NCBI RefSeq assembly: GCF_933775445.1
Contig: NC_065878.1
Location: 14,333,395-14,397,394 of the forward strand
Reading direction: 5' to 3'
Length of the DNA stretch: 64,000 bases
Origin: Argentina anserina
Taxonomy: Eukaryota; Streptophyta; Magnoliopsida; Rosales; Rosaceae
Of this stretch, positions 23,601 through 37,625 are shown piece after piece (the stretch's first letter is position 1; the number at the start of each line of letters is the position of its first letter). The notes beneath the pieces are model-generated. The model was not told the DNA's origin. It ran no database searches and saw nothing but the letters and a program-made list of their open reading frames with translations. The position numbers and the translations under genes are program-made.

Positions 23601-26600
23601 ACCAGTTGCTAAAGACTGATACAACTGATTAACATCCTCACGAACCGCTAGGCTCGTGTTCAGAAGGAATGGCCGCCAGATAACAAAGGCAAATATTGCA
23701 TAAGCAGGTGGAAAAACTAAACGGAGAGGAAGCATCCTCTGCATCCTGAAAAGAGCTATTATGGATGGTTCACCCAAGAGTTCCACAACCATTCCATCAG
23801 AAACAGTCCTGCAGTTTCCGACAAGCAATCTAAACCAATGAACATAAGCTTCAAGTGAATTATCACCCTTAAGTGCCCCGGAAGAACGAGCATTACCATT
23901 TGAGTTGGATCTACTATTCCTCACAAACTGAATTATATCCAACTTTTCCTTAAACCTGAAAACAGTAACCAATCTCTCCAGGCTAGTAATCCCATTAATA
24001 ACTGCCCCAATGATTAGAGCCGAAACAGCAGCTGCAGCTTTTGTTGCTCTCCCAATCACTACTTTCAAAGAACTGTTCAAACCTTCGTTGGTAGTGGAAT
24101 CATAAGATTCAGGAGACTGATTTCGAGAGCCCTTTCCAGGGGAGAAAACCCCAGCAAGAGCAGAGCAAGCTTCTGTTGCAAGAGCTACCTCAAATACACG
24201 AGTTTGACGCTCTCCAAGAGCTTCCTTGAGAAGAAACAGACAACTTATATGGATGCGCAGAATACGTCTAGCAAAGTGTAAGGAATCAGAGGCAGATGGA
24301 TGGCCCCCTGCTCTAAAATCAGGAACCTTCGCTAGAATAAGCCCGACATTACCGATAATAGCAGAAACAGCAGATGACACCAAAGTTGGATCGCCTTCTT
24401 GAGCAGCACCACCAGTCTGGCGAATGCAGTCCATCAATTCAGTTATTATTTTATGAGCTACCTGATACCCATCATCCCATTGTTCCACTCCAGGGGCCTT
24501 AGGAGTGCTGCCAGCGAAGAGTTTTCTCTCCTTGCTGGAAAAATAGTGAAAGGCTTCGTCAACATTCATATTTTTCTGGACAATCTCTCTCATGTTGAAA
24601 CCCACCCGAGATAACCGGACACCACTAATCTTTTGGCGAAAATAATCATCCAGATCTTCGACGCCTGATGGAACACCAAGCGGAAACCCTAACTCTCCAT
24701 CCACTGATTGCCCAGACTCAAGTTCAGAATAAAGCCTCTTATCACATGATAGCTTGAAACTCTTCTCCCATTCGATCACACTAGCCACATAGCCATACCG
24801 CTTCAACAGATACCGACTGTAAACTAAGGCAGCGGAACCTGAAACTCTTCCATTAGATGCCACTACTGCTGAAACACGTTGCATTGTTGCTGATAAGACT
24901 TCTGGAATGAGATCCGTTGCAAGAATGATGTTCTCATACCTGAACCAGAAACAGAACAAACTAAAATGCTTGATTGAAGTACTAATATATAATGGGACCA
25001 TTTATAGATAAAACAAAAATTCTAAGCAAGAGAGAATTCAAGTGTGAGATAACAATCATAAGCTGGATAAATATCACTTTGGTCACCCTGTGCGACACAT
25101 CTGTTTTTTTAAATGAGAAAGTTGATCAAAAAGAGGCCACTTCCCAAAAATCACCGACAGCCAGACTTATGAAAAGAAGGAGAAAGCAAACTTAGAAAAA
25201 ACTTTTACTTATTAAAGGTATCGAAACCACAAGAGTAAACTATTTATTTTGCATGTGGGTTTTATAGTGTGCTCTTAAGACTGACTCCATTCTATCAGAT
25301 CTCTCCAGCATCAACAGAATAAAAAACCACACCATGTTGGTGTATTTCCCAATTAGATTTCTCTTCACAACAAAAAAGACGGGATGGAGATCTGGTATTT
25401 TTGTTGAGTGATCAAATAATGTCTCAAATTTGCATACATGTAAGTAGTATATAAAGATAAGAAACTAAACCTTCGGAGGGATGAGATTAGAAAAGACTCC
25501 CCAACTTTGCACGCTTGACCTTCAACATTTCTTGGCAGCAATGGAATGTTTCTGCTACTATGGATAGTAGAATTTGGGCTAGTAACAACCTTTGGCAGCA
25601 GCCAAAGGAGAAACTTCACTGCTGAAACTAAATCATCTGAAACATCCATCAAAAACAGTGCAGCAGAAAGTTCATCCTCGCCAAGCTTCCACCGTACGGA
25701 GCTCCTATCATCAACTGTTGTGAAATTTCTACCGAACTGGCCAACCTTAGCAATTGTCTTTTCAGTCTCTTCCACAAGCTGCCTGATGATAGTTACTAAC
25801 CAAACAGTAATAGTCCTCTTCTCAGCAAATCGCAGCCGCTTCAAAGCTTTTCCAATCGAAACAATATCTCCAGCATGGTTCATTTTGGTGGTATCAGTAG
25901 GTTTCGGAGTTTCTCCCTCTATTCCAGATCTATGATGAGGACAACTAATCTTATTGTTGCAGACATGACTTGTCGAAGCTCCCTGGCTCCCCTCAATCCT
26001 AGCAGCTGCTAATTGAGCAAGACTTTGAGTTTTGCGAACTATCTTCTGCCGATTCCTAGATACCTGCTTAGTTAACTTTACTGGCGGATCAACCTTTAAC
26101 GGCTCAGAGGATTTAGGTCTCTTCCTCATCCACCAGGTATCTTCATCGTCTGAAGGAATTGGAGAATTTCCTTGGATATATGAGCTCCTTTCATCACTAA
26201 CTTTTTGCCTCTTTGCTCTTCTGCATTCTTCACACCCAGGGGTGCCTTCTCCAAGATCCATCTTGGTAGAGATCGACCCAAAAGGCCTTTTCAGACTCCC
26301 TTGGGATTCTTCAAGTCCTGTATCTGTTGGTGGGGTGGAACTATATGGCAGTTGTAACAGTTGTGAGATTGCTTCCTTTAGTCCTTCAACATCAGCATCA
26401 CTTTTGCCCCTCCTGCCACTTTTCCCAGACAATATGTTAGATGAGAACTCAACAGTCTTCCACTGATCAGCAGAAACTGGCAAACCACCATCCTTTCCGG
26501 GGATAACATTATTCTTACGCTTCAGAGCTGACTTCATACTCAAATTATTTTTTTGATCACCAAGGAATCCATGAAGTATCAGGCGGCGCTCATTTGAGTA

Positions 26601-29600
26601 AGAACTGAAAGCCTCTAAAAGTTTTGGGCCTTCAGCAATCCCTGCTTCTTCCAGAGCATCATGCATAAAAAGCCCAGGCAACATCTTTAATATCTGATAA
26701 TGCCTCTTCCTTCTGTCTGATTCAAGCACTGGCCCATTAATATCCATAATGCCACTAACTATAAGCTGTCTAACATAAGCATGGGGGTAAAATATTCCAG
26801 AGCGTATGAGTTCAACCACAAGAAATTGCAGTCGCTTGAAACCTTCTCCTTTGCCAACAACATGTTGATCAATCCAACAAACTATGACATCATGTAAAGG
26901 GCCAGGGCTCTCAAATATGTTTGATGATTTCACACTTCTTTGGTGCACACTAGACTTATTTTTAGATTCCATGGAACTTCTGACTGGGTAATTAATCTGC
27001 TGAATGGAACCTATCGCAGGGTTGTCATGCTTATGCTGGGGTGAACTTTGTAAGTCTCGGATCTTTAGCAACAAAAGCCGTGTGGCAATGTGTACCTGAG
27101 AAAAATCTTTTCTGCCAGTAAATTTCAACTCACAAGATGGAGCAGTTCGAAAGTCCCTGAAATCACAGGTTGCCCATTCACAAAGGAAAAACACTGAACA
27201 AACAAATGACAAGTTCACAGTCCCAATCCATTTCAATGATGTTCTTAAGGGAGGACTAACTTCTGCAACCCAACTTTCATTTATGATTCCATCGCAAGGA
27301 TCTTCAAACAGAAATCTAAATGCCCCATGAACATCCCCCTGTGCAAGAGACTTATCTAGGGCCTGTACAGCTTTGGCAATACTATGGCCTGGATAGCTAG
27401 GGCTTGTAGCCTTTTCAAGATTGGCAGCACGCTTCTGAATGGATGAAACAACCTGATCAAAGGCCAAAGATTGATATTGAGCATCAAAAGCTTTACTTCT
27501 GAACACAGAAGCAACTTCTGCAGACCCAGTTTTAATCTTTCTCACATCGTCAGACATCTTTGGTAAACTTCCGTCATTTACGACATAAGCGACTACACAA
27601 GCTGGTAGAGGAAAGCAATCCAAAGCTACAAATGAGTCGGGTACAGAGAGTATTAAATAACGAAGCATCTCCACTAGAGCAGACACTGTGTATGCCCTTC
27701 TAGAGTTATCGACAAGATCGGATCCACCTTGAGAAGGTTCACGTATGAAACGAACTGCTGTCCCGACGAGATTCCGCACATAAGTTTGAGATAATACAAC
27801 AGTCTCCAAAACACCATATATAATAGGCAAAAGTAACTGCACAATCTCGAGCAATTCCTTCTCCTACAACAATACATGCAAATCGTAATTAAAACCTAAG
27901 AAATTAAATGCACGATTTCTCAAACAGATCAAGATAATTTTAAACTCACTACATAGGTCTTAAAACATATAAAGGCAGGAAGAATGTAATACCTGCAGTT
28001 GACGTAATACCCATTCAATGACAAGAGTAGGAAGAAGCAACCCTTCAGCATGATGCCATTGCAGGAGTCGCACCACATACCACCACTTGAAATGTAGGGA
28101 AGGTTCCTCACCATCAAGGACGGATGATGCTGGATCACTCCGTTGTGATACTGACCCAGAATAAAGCATGTGTTGTGATCGATCTCTGTTGTGTGAACCA
28201 GAGAGTGAATTGCTTCTTGAGAAGAATTCGTCAAGAAGATGCTGCAAGTATTCAATGACATCTTTGGTCCAGAGCTCTGTGCGAGAAAACTGAGTTTTAT
28301 CAGGTATCCCAGAAGATATACCGGAAGAACCTGGCCGAATCTGCAAAAGATACAGCAAATAAATGATTTAGCCTATGGCTACCATCCAATATAAAAAGTA
28401 GATATGTTGAGATAAGCGACCATTCTGATAAGAACATGTACCTGATTAAGATAAGTTACTTTGACAAACCAAGTTGCTCTCAGCAACGGCACATTATTCC
28501 TTATCAGAACTTCAAACAAAGACCTTTTCCTATACCCAAGAGGAACATGATCCACCAATGAACGCAAACGCTTGTGTTGTTGTGATAAACCCTGGAAAAG
28601 AAAAGGCAGTATATTTAAAAAACATATAAACTAGAGACAACTAGAATGACCACTTCAATCATAGGTTCCACAATAAAGCTTCAGATCAGTTGTTTAAAAG
28701 CACTTTTAGGAGCATTCGCCCCAATCTGTCAGTTATCGACTGCTGAACTCTCGCTACCCAACAGGAGAGGGCATTAGGGGATGCTATCCTGTTACTTTAC
28801 CCAAAAAAAAAATTTGCTAGTTCATTCAAATGTTATTTACAGATTTACTCGAAGGACTCAATGTTTGGCCATTGAGATAGAATTATATAAACTTTGTATA
28901 AATTGCTAAATATACATAAACAATCTGTAGCGATTTCATACCATTTCCCAAAAATCCCATGGAATAGATGATAATAACTGAGGCCACCATTTCACTGCCC
29001 TCAAGAAAAATAACTACAACAGCCGTCCATTTATAACCATAAATGGTTTATATAAGATTGCAAGGAATTAATTGCCATCCTATGCAGTCTGTTCATTCCA
29101 AAGAGATGCATTTAGCTTTTGGTCACCCGAAGGATTGTTTACTGCTGGCATTTAGCTTGAGTACTGTGAACAAGATTTTAGGTTTACAAGGATTTCGGAT
29201 CAAGTGTATATTTGCTTTTGTTACTGATAATTTTAGGACTTAATCCATCTCTTCTTTTATGGCAAGTTCGATACATGCTGTGAAGTGAGACAGGCTTTTG
29301 CATTACCTTGTTGCTACTCTCGGTTTCCTAGGCTGTGATTCCTAAATCACTCATTCTACACTCATTTTTTGTTGAACAAAATTTAACAAAAGTTCAACAC
29401 TTCAACTCTGTTATCAATTCTTAGATTTGACTGGTGAGCTATCTGGGAAACAGGAAAGTCATTTCAGGCCGTGTTCAAACCGTCACTGGTGACAATATAA
29501 CTGCCAGTGATGGTCAATTACATATCTTTTTTCATAGACTACCTACAGGCTACAGTCCAGGTAACAAGATCTGAACACTCACAGTTTCTTAATTATATCT

Positions 29601-31189
29601 TCTGCTTTGTTTTGTTTTCAATAAAAATGTATCACCAATTCAAATGACTGCTTGTAGAGAAAATTGCTTACCTCAACCCATTTTTTTCGTAAGTCTTCGC
29701 CACATTGCCTTTGTTCCGGAAAAGCACCAGGCTTTGTTAATAGTGGTTCGGCAAGAGGAACACCATATACTTGACCAGCCTGAAATTGAAGTATGCTTAA
29801 AGCAGTCAAGCGTGTGATTCCAACCTTATAAAACCCAACAAAAATTTTATGCAAAAGCATGTAAGCAATGTTGTTTGAGTGCAGTTTTTACCTTCCTCTT
29901 TTGAGCACGAGAGTCATTGATGGCCCTAAGACGCCTTTTGATTGCCTGCAGGCAAAAGATAAAATTTAATATCATATAATATACATAACATTTGCCAATA
30001 GAAATGCTCTGTAAGGCGAAATTGTTCAATTTAAAACATCTGAAGATGTCTCTCATAGAATTTAGGAAACTTACCTCTCTACACTTGAAGACAACAGGCT
30101 TGCTGAAATCTTGGGCCTGACTAAGTGATATTTCTTTAGACTCCTGGAAAATTTAGCAAGTGTTATTCTAAGAACCCACTTTTGATGGATCCAAAAGATT
30201 TACAATTTCAGAAGCCCTTAACAATCCAACCAAAGACCAGGGAATGTAAAAATTACCCTTGATCATCAGAATATGCCACACATAAACAGAATAGAATGTT
30301 TCTATAAATTAAGTGTAAAAACAATTATTTTCAAGAAAAGACAAGGAATTGATTCATATTCAGCGGATTTTGAATGCACAATCATATGGGTTCTGCAAAT
30401 ATATAATATCACTTAAAGGTCCTCTTAATATACTCAAAAATTACTAGATATATAACTGTACCTCAATTCCATCAACAGTCTCCTTGTATCCAGATTGGAC
30501 ATATTCCCTGTTAAGTGTCTCCTCTGGGCAATTTGGGGTTTGGGGATGAAAGTCAGGTGGCCCAAGTCTGAGATTGGATTAAGAAGAAATAAAAGTTACT
30601 TTGAATTAATACATGAAGAAGGAAACATAAAATTAAAAGGGGAAAAATAAAAATAGAAAAAAATAATACACCGATAAGTAATTATATACAATAGTATCAA
30701 CATATAAAACACAGAACATTGCAGCAGCTTCGGTAACTATTTCTTTAGGTTGTAATGGTAATGAAATACAAACACAGGAACTCAAACTAAAACATCAGAT
30801 GTTCTTTATATATTTGTTTGAGAGATCAAAAGGGCGGTGTGACTTCTAAAACTTACCGAGCGTTCAAAGGGTCTTTCTCACACTTCAACTTGTAAGGTGT
30901 TATTTGAGATGGTCGCCTGCATTTTACGAAGCCAAAATCAACTCAAACTATACAACCACTATAGAGGAATCTAACCTATACATATCAGGAGCTAAGAACA
31001 TTAACCCAAAATGCTGGTGGAGAGAGAGGGCAACAAACTATTAGATTGCAGGAGTAATTACCTAGAATTTATAGGCAAGTGAGTTGGCAGCGTAGCTGAT
31101 TCAGCTCGGGCAGAATCCCTTCCGGACCCCCCACCTATTGTGTTGTTATTAACTGCACTAGTGCAGCCGGTGGCATGATACCTTTGCAT
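20629..31189 (-). CDS. MED12: Mediator of RNA polymerase II transcription subunit 12
   Basis: Twelve coding exons on the minus strand: 31062-31189, 30857-30916, 30462-30567, 30075-30143, 29892-29945, 29672-29779, 28442-28591, 27993-28340, 25471-27863, 22354-24939, 21364-21688 and 20629-21075. They total 6774 nt, 2257 aa, close to Arabidopsis MED12 (also called CRYPTIC PRECOCIOUS). The N-terminus MQRYHATGCTSAVNNN and the MED12 domain with LGPPDFHPQTPNCPEE mark the family. So do RRLRAINDSRAQKRKAGQVY, HFKWWYVVRLLQWHH and YGVLETVVLSQTYVR. MED12 belongs to the CDK8 kinase module in the nucleus and links regulators to Mediator; in Arabidopsis it affects embryo patterning and flowering. No frame break was found. 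A non-coding 5' exon near 32372-32690 is likely, with its intron ending at 31234. Confidence 0.96.
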
Positions 31190-31226
31190 TTTTTTTTAAC
31201 TATCATCGGCATACTTCCCCCAGCAT
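31135..31226 (-). promoter_or_regulatory. Two short upstream reading frames in the MED12 leader
   Basis: Just before the MED12 ATG (31189), the presumed leader exon (starting about 31233) holds ATGs at 31226 and 31212. The first opens 7 codons and stops at 31203. The second opens 25 codons and runs past the MED12 start in another frame, ending at TAG 31137-31135. They could lower MED12 translation; whether the mature mRNA carries both depends on the unproven 5' exon structure. Confidence 0.5.
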
Positions 31227-31233
31227 TGAACTC

Positions 31234-33228
31234 CTAAAAGAAGCTGCCAAGCTAAACAACTAGGTCAGAACATGGGTATAATGTTGTGAGAAAACATATT
31301 CACCAGCTGAAGCTATAATTCCATTAATTCAAAGCAGAATACAAAATTTAAATGATGATGGATGTATACAGAAAGTTCAAATGAAGCTTTATCTCGTGTA
31401 AAGAGCTTATACATTATATAACTTTCATCAGATGCTACATAATGCAAAGCGATTGCAATTTGTCATGGCAAACTATTAGCTAGTAAGCATGTATTAGTAT
31501 TGGGAACCCAAATATACGTTGCATGAAATGTACTAGATACTGAACTTCACCTCATTATACTGAAATAGGTAAGAAAAGACCAACTTTTAAGGAATCCAGA
31601 TAGTATAGATGAGCGGACCACAAGGATTACAGCTATTTGTTTCTCATTTGTTAAAGCAATTGTCAATTCAACCAGATCAACCACAAGGACTACAACCTCT
31701 CTGCTTCTGATTATACAATAATCAGAGTCAATCTCTTCAGCAATTTATGTGAATGATTTGACTTCTAATTCTAACTAACAAATGAAAATTTGCTCCATTG
31801 CCAAATAGTTCAGACAGCATTTAGAAAAGGAAAAGAAAACACAACCCTATTGCCCACGCAATTTCTACATCTTAATACTAAAGCTCCTTGCATGTCTAAG
31901 AGATGAAAAAACTATTTATCAGCCTTAACACTAATACGAACTACAACACATTACCAAGAAGTTGCCAAATTCGGAAACTTGAGAACTAATATGATCATTA
32001 GTTCATTACTCTAACAATCCCCAAACTCCAATTTCTTAAGCTTCCATCTTTTACACTTCCACATACACCTCTTTAACATTCTACCCGCAATAGTAAAAAA
32101 GCCCAAATCAATTTGATATGCATTAGAAATACCCAATATGCTCACCTTCAAGTAGCTCAAATCACTTCAGTGCCCAAACCATCAACAATTACCAATACTC
32201 AAATCTGCTATTCAACCTAGAAAATCCAACCCACCCCCAAAAAAAAAATCCGGGCTTGTATACCTAAACACCTAATGTTCACAAACCCTATTCCCAAACC
32301 AAATGAACCAATCTAACCCCAAAATAGCATAATTAAAACTTCAAAAAAAATTAGGGTTTTCTGAGAAATACCAATTTGCAGAACAGCGAGCAATCTCGAA
32401 GCTTCGAATTGGGGCCCCCAGCATGAAGTGGAGCTAGGGTTTGGCAATGGGTGTGAGAAAAGGCGGAGACTTTGGGCTGGGAGATTGAGATGGGGAGGAA
32501 TAAAAATTGAAGCTTTGCAATTAGGGATTTGAGAAAATTGGGGATTTTTTTGGGAAAAAATTGAGGGAGAGCCAAAGAAGAAGGGTTTCGGGGGTTCTTG
32601 GGGAGTTTTGACTATTAATGTTTGCAGATGATGACGATGGATGCCTCTGTTGCTTCTGTGTGTAAGAATAAAGGAGAGAGAGAGAGAAGGGTGGGCGATC
32701 TGGGACTAGTAAATTAAATTAAAATTTTATTGAATTAATATTTTTGAGTGTTATGGTGTCTATCTTTCCTTTTCTGCCCTCATTTCTATATTGGAACCAT
32801 GTTTGAATGGTAAGTTGTGTTGGGGTAAAGTGGGGAAGAGAGATGGGAACAACCTAATTAAGCATTTGGATCAGATGGTCAGATTTCATTCCTCAGGCGA
32901 AACCAGGGTGAAAATTTAGAAAAGTACCACAAAAGGGGACAAAAATAAACTCCACTAAGTTCCGATATTTAGATCGCGGTTAGGTTAGTTAGTTTAAGAG
33001 ACATTGTGGATTCCCATGGCAAGTGAGTGCAAGCATCTCAGACTTCATCTAGTGTAACTGCGGTTCCAAACTTCCACCAACTTCCTTATCTGTGCAAGAA
33101 ACATGGAGCTGGGTACTTTGTGCCTCCATGTACTTGTCCCAATAGGCCCATTCTTGGAGGTATGTGTATTTGGTTAAAGGACACCCCATTTTCTCTTACC
33201 ATATGTACTTCCACTAATACGACTCAAC
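31234..33228. other. MED12 5' leader intron and promoter region
   Basis: Contains a probable leader intron (donor near 32371, on the minus strand reading ATTG|GTATTT) and a likely non-coding exon. A GA-rich tract lies near 32660-32690. No other gene seen. Confidence 0.45.
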
Positions 33229-33231
33229 TTA

Positions 33232-33603
33232 GAGCAAATGCACCCCAAATGTCAATAGGCAGGGGCAAAAGGAAAGTCTAGCCTCCCAATTTTGCCTCTT
33301 GTTTTTTGGTGCAGCCGAGGAAGGCAAGTGTTGCCTCCGATAATAAATAAAAAACTCATTTTAGTTTTACAATATAAAAAAGTTACATCAGTGGCATGCA
33401 CATGGAAGCCAATGATATGTTGAATTGACAGTTCTTTGTATGTCCTAGCAATAAGTCTGGCAAGCCAGAGTCTAAGAATTGCCATCGGCCTTGGTCGACT
33501 TGAGTATTGGTCGGGTCAAAACCTTCCGTTGCATCCCACTTTTTTGTTTATTTGCTCTTTTTGCTGATCTTGGACGTCCAAAAAGCCACTGTTGCATTTG
33601 CGC
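33232..33603. mobile_element. Probable PIF/Harbinger-type MITE
   Basis: GAGCAAATGCACC at the left is the imperfect inverse of GTTGCATTTGCGC at the right, with TTA on both sides (33229-33231 and 33604-33606). The length is about 372 bp and there is no coding sequence. The inverted repeats are short and imperfect, so support is weaker than for the 5889-6254 copy, and the two do not look like one family. Confidence 0.5.
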
Positions 33604-33606
33604 TTA

Positions 33607-36596
33607 GGGTTTCCTTCCCCCCCCCCCCCTTTTAAACTCACATTTGACTTTCAAGTTCCAAACAGAATGCATCATCTTGCATGAAAATACGTATTAGAAA
33701 GTTTTTTCATGTGGATAAACATGTATTTTAAAAAAAGTAGATTGTGTGATAAAGACAGTACAATTTTGATATTACATGTAAATTTATGCTTGTCATTTTT
33801 ACGGTCATACATGTAAAAGATTTTATCAAGCTAGCATGTCTGCTTGTCCAAACATAACAAATGTTTAACTTAGATTCCTTCTTTTTTTTTTGGTTAAAGT
33901 TTAACTTAGATTCACTAGTACGGTTATCTCATTTTTCCTACCTGATTACATTATCAGAAAGTGACATATTAAAAATCAAACGACATTTAAAATAAATATT
34001 TGTTGTTCAATATTAATGTGTGGCCTTCAATACGTGTCGACAAGGGTAATTGATTTAACAACACATGAAAATACTTATATATTATACACAAAATATTGAA
34101 TGGCGTACCACAAGTGGTATACGAATTATTATAAACACGATTAGAGATTTGATTTCACATATATACTATATCTTCCATACACACACTTTTTTTCAATTTT
34201 CAACTCTTGTGCAATACCTACGTATGGAAAAGTACTAGGTGGGTTGCATGCGCTTTACTGCGGCATTGTGCAAGAGCCGTGAAGAAACATTTATGATGAT
34301 ACAATGAGATGTTCTGAACTTATGTTCCATGTGTAATTAAAAGGTATAATATAAGAATTATATATCATTGTGAAAAAAAAAAACAATAATGAAGTAACTA
34401 TCTTCTATATAGCAGATCATTAAATCCTATTATTTACAAAGAAAGTAAGATTATGGATGCTTGAATTTGTCCTTTTGGTATGCATTTTAGCTACAACAAA
34501 AAGAAAATCTGTTTTGTTACGAGAAACAAAAAAAAAAGCAATTAAGTAACTATGATTGATCTTTATTGCCCTTATTCAATTTGAATAGCAGAAGTAAAAC
34601 TCCAAACTTTTTGTTTCCAAAATTTTCATCTTTCTTTTGCTGGTCACACAAATCTAAGTCACTAATCAAAACAGTGAGACCTCAACTTAGAAAGACGAAA
34701 TGTTAAAAGATAAAGTTACCTTAGAAGACTTGTTTGGGGGATATTAATTTTAGACGGCATGATATGTCCGTTCAAAACCTTAAGTAGAAACGCCTTAGTA
34801 AAGGCTCTGCTCTGGAAAAGAAATAATTTAGGCTCCTATAATTAATTAACCTTAGAAAGTTGATCTTCTATGGACAAAGACAACACCATTTCAGTTGAAA
34901 TCTCATAAATAGTAAGCTACTATAGGAAAGCAAGCATTTTCTAGTCAACATGTAGTAGGAAACTATTGAGAGTAGAATAAATTGTTGAACTCTTGGATGT
35001 TGCGAGGCAGATGAAATGGTGTGTTATCAAACTCATTGGCACATATTGTGCTTTCATGTTTTTTTAGTCATGGGATTTATTGTGTTTTACAGTTTTGACC
35101 CAAGATGGAAAATCCGAATCATACTACATTCTTCTAGCATTTTCTCCTAAAGCAAGGGTATAACTATATACAACGTTAACTCAATGACCTGACATAGACA
35201 TGGACATGAAACAAAATCGAAGGATGTAAAATTCACATAAAGGAATAATGAACAACAACTACACTCAATCAGTCACATAAATGAATAATGGAGAAATTTG
35301 TATCCTCCCAGATTCATTACACGCTGTATAATTTTTGAGAAAAAGGTTACTGCTAGTTACAGATAACCCAATGATGAGACAAACTTGGTAGACCTAAGCA
35401 ATTAACTTCAGTATGATACATAGACTTAACTTCTTATAAAAAGCGATTAATGAAAACAAACATAGCAGTTTCAAAAACCGAAACAGTTAAAAACGGAAAG
35501 ACAAAACAAACAAATGTGAATATCTGATGTCCCTTCAATTCCTATAGGGTCAACAACTTCACTCTAAAAAACACCATAAACTTGAAAAGAGTACTCGCTA
35601 ATATTAATTTTTGAAAGACTGAAACCTGATATTGTTAATTTAAAATGTTAATGTGTGCGTATAAGTATCGGCTTAGACAATTGGTGTTCCATCGAGCAAT
35701 GCTGATATATGTTTATGCTAGAATAATCATGTATCTCTATATTAATATGATAAATTGTATTCGAAAAGAAAAGAATAAATCTGATGTATCTTTCCTTTTG
35801 ACCACCGACATATTCTCAATTTCATAGGTTGTCCAAACCTAGAAAGAAAATTAACTATGTTGTAAGATAAAGCACAACATAAGGATTGAACTCATTGAAG
35901 TAGAAAAACATAATTAGATGAAACATGTTAGAGTTGTCTTCCATTGTCCCAAGAATGTACTATGAATAAAGAAAAAACAACATGTATCTGATCCTTACCA
36001 TGCAGGTGGCGCGTTGCTGCAAGGAAAAAACGGTAAAAGGAAAGGAAGCAACAATACACGCGTCAATCAGTGAGGAACACAGTGGAGGGTAAAGGCCCAA
36101 ATACCCCGTCCGTACTGTAGCCACACTGTTGAAAATGCTACTCTTCACCTCGCGGGGACTGTAGCTGCTGTAGTTACTGTGCTAACCTGACCTGCGTATA
36201 ATATATAGTAAACATTTTATATTTCACTCGATGCTTAAATCTCTACTATATACTTTCGATTACAGGTCTCTCATAAGCTCTTAAACTTTCACCTGTAGTT
36301 TCAGGCCAAAATTTCTAGAAAAACACACAACACCATTATATAGAGAACTGCCTACCTCTTCCTTCTTTTCGCTACAAAACCCAAAACCCAGCTACGTGCG
36401 GAGAGAAACATCGGGCATCTTCACTTGTCTGGTAACTTCTATCAAAATCCAACCTTTATTTGATGCTTCAATTTTATTGGGTTTCTGGCTTTCCCAAATT
36501 CAATCCATCCATCACGAGATGATCCGTCAAAAGCCTCTTGGCGTTGTTCATGTGCTAATTAATTATGACCGTGGCTATATGCTGTAGGAGGGTTCA
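33607..36596. other. Intergenic, no gene seen
   Basis: AT-rich spacer with a poly-C run near 33617-33629 and no supported gene. From about 36340 it probably becomes the promoter and 5' UTR of the following gene, with a leader intron ending in CTGTAG before 36588. Confidence 0.5.
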
Positions 36597-37625
36597 ATGA
36601 GCTCCATCACGACTGACACCAAGAAGGAGCAAAAGGGTCCTCCTCAAATTGTCAAATTGAATAAAGCTTTGGCTTTGGTATCATGTTTCTCTCTCTCTCT
36701 TTCTGTTGCTGTCAACTATGAACTGTTTAATGAGTTATGTGGTGGTGTGTTGGAAACTAGACCAATGAATTGCGTTTTGAGTTATGATGATATGAAAAGA
36801 TGGTTTCTTGAAGAGAGTTGTGTGTGTTTGTGTTGCTTGCTCAAATCTTGTGCAAATTGAATGAGCTTGAAAGATAGAAGAGCTTTTGTTCTGGGGGGGA
36901 GTCGTGTGTGTGTGTGTGTGTTCATTATAACCTTATGTATGAAACCTCACTCAGGTGCTTGAAAAAGCTTGTGAGGTTAATAATATACGTGAACAGCAGA
37001 AACATCATCTTGTTATCAGAAGTTGGGTTTGAACATTATCTATTGTGGTAGTTGAATCTTATAAATTATGACTGGGACACAGTGAACTCCACCGCAGTTG
37101 CATTAGTTGGTTTGTACTGTAGTTATGATTAAATTCTGGCTTGGTGAATGAACAATGCTAATTTGCAGGCCGAAAAGTGGGTTAGTAACATGAGTAAACT
37201 ACCGGCAGAAGATGAGTCTTTTGAGACACAGAATCGACCTGCTAGGTGAGTTCAGTTGTGTGTTATTTCAGGTTTCATGAATAGCTGATTTAGTCATTTA
37301 GATGGCCAGTGTTGGTTAATTGAATGATAAATGATTTTTGTAGAACACCATTATGTTTTGCAGGCTTGGTCTAGGTGCTAAAGTCTCCCGTACATCCACA
37401 TTTGTGCCTTCAGATGATCCCCTTGAAAGAAAGCTATATTACAAGTTGAATGCTCAAAAGAAGAAAGCTTCCAAAATCGCAGAGGAGTTAGCACCAGCTG
37501 CTGCAGATGGTGATGATGATGATGATGAAGATAATGAAGACAGCAGAACCAGGGCGTTCGGGAAGAAAAAGAGAGCGGCTAATCAACTGACCCCACCTTT
37601 AGGGAAAAAGAAAAGGAGAAAGTGA
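36597..37625 (+). CDS. Small conserved basic/acidic protein (DUF3245-like), function unknown
   Basis: Three coding exons: 36597-36677, 37169-37245 and 37364-37625. They join to 139 aa. The conserved N-terminal part reads IVKLNKALALAEKWVSNMS and is followed by ARLGLGAKVSRTSTFVPSDD and LERKLYYKLNAQKKKASKIA. Then come an acidic run (DGDDDDDEDNEDS) and a Lys/Arg-rich end (GKKKRRK) that looks like a nuclear or nucleolar localisation signal. From memory it resembles a small eukaryotic family listed as DUF3245; no role is established to my knowledge. The ATG follows a probable leader-intron acceptor. The stop TGA overlaps a GTGAGT donor-like sequence, so a longer spliced form is conceivable. The gene is convergent with the TRM-type gene at 38616-42625. 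Confidence 0.8.
36904..36921. repeat. (GT)n microsatellite in an intron
   Basis: Short GT tract inside the first coding-region intron of the DUF3245-like gene. Confidence 0.8.
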
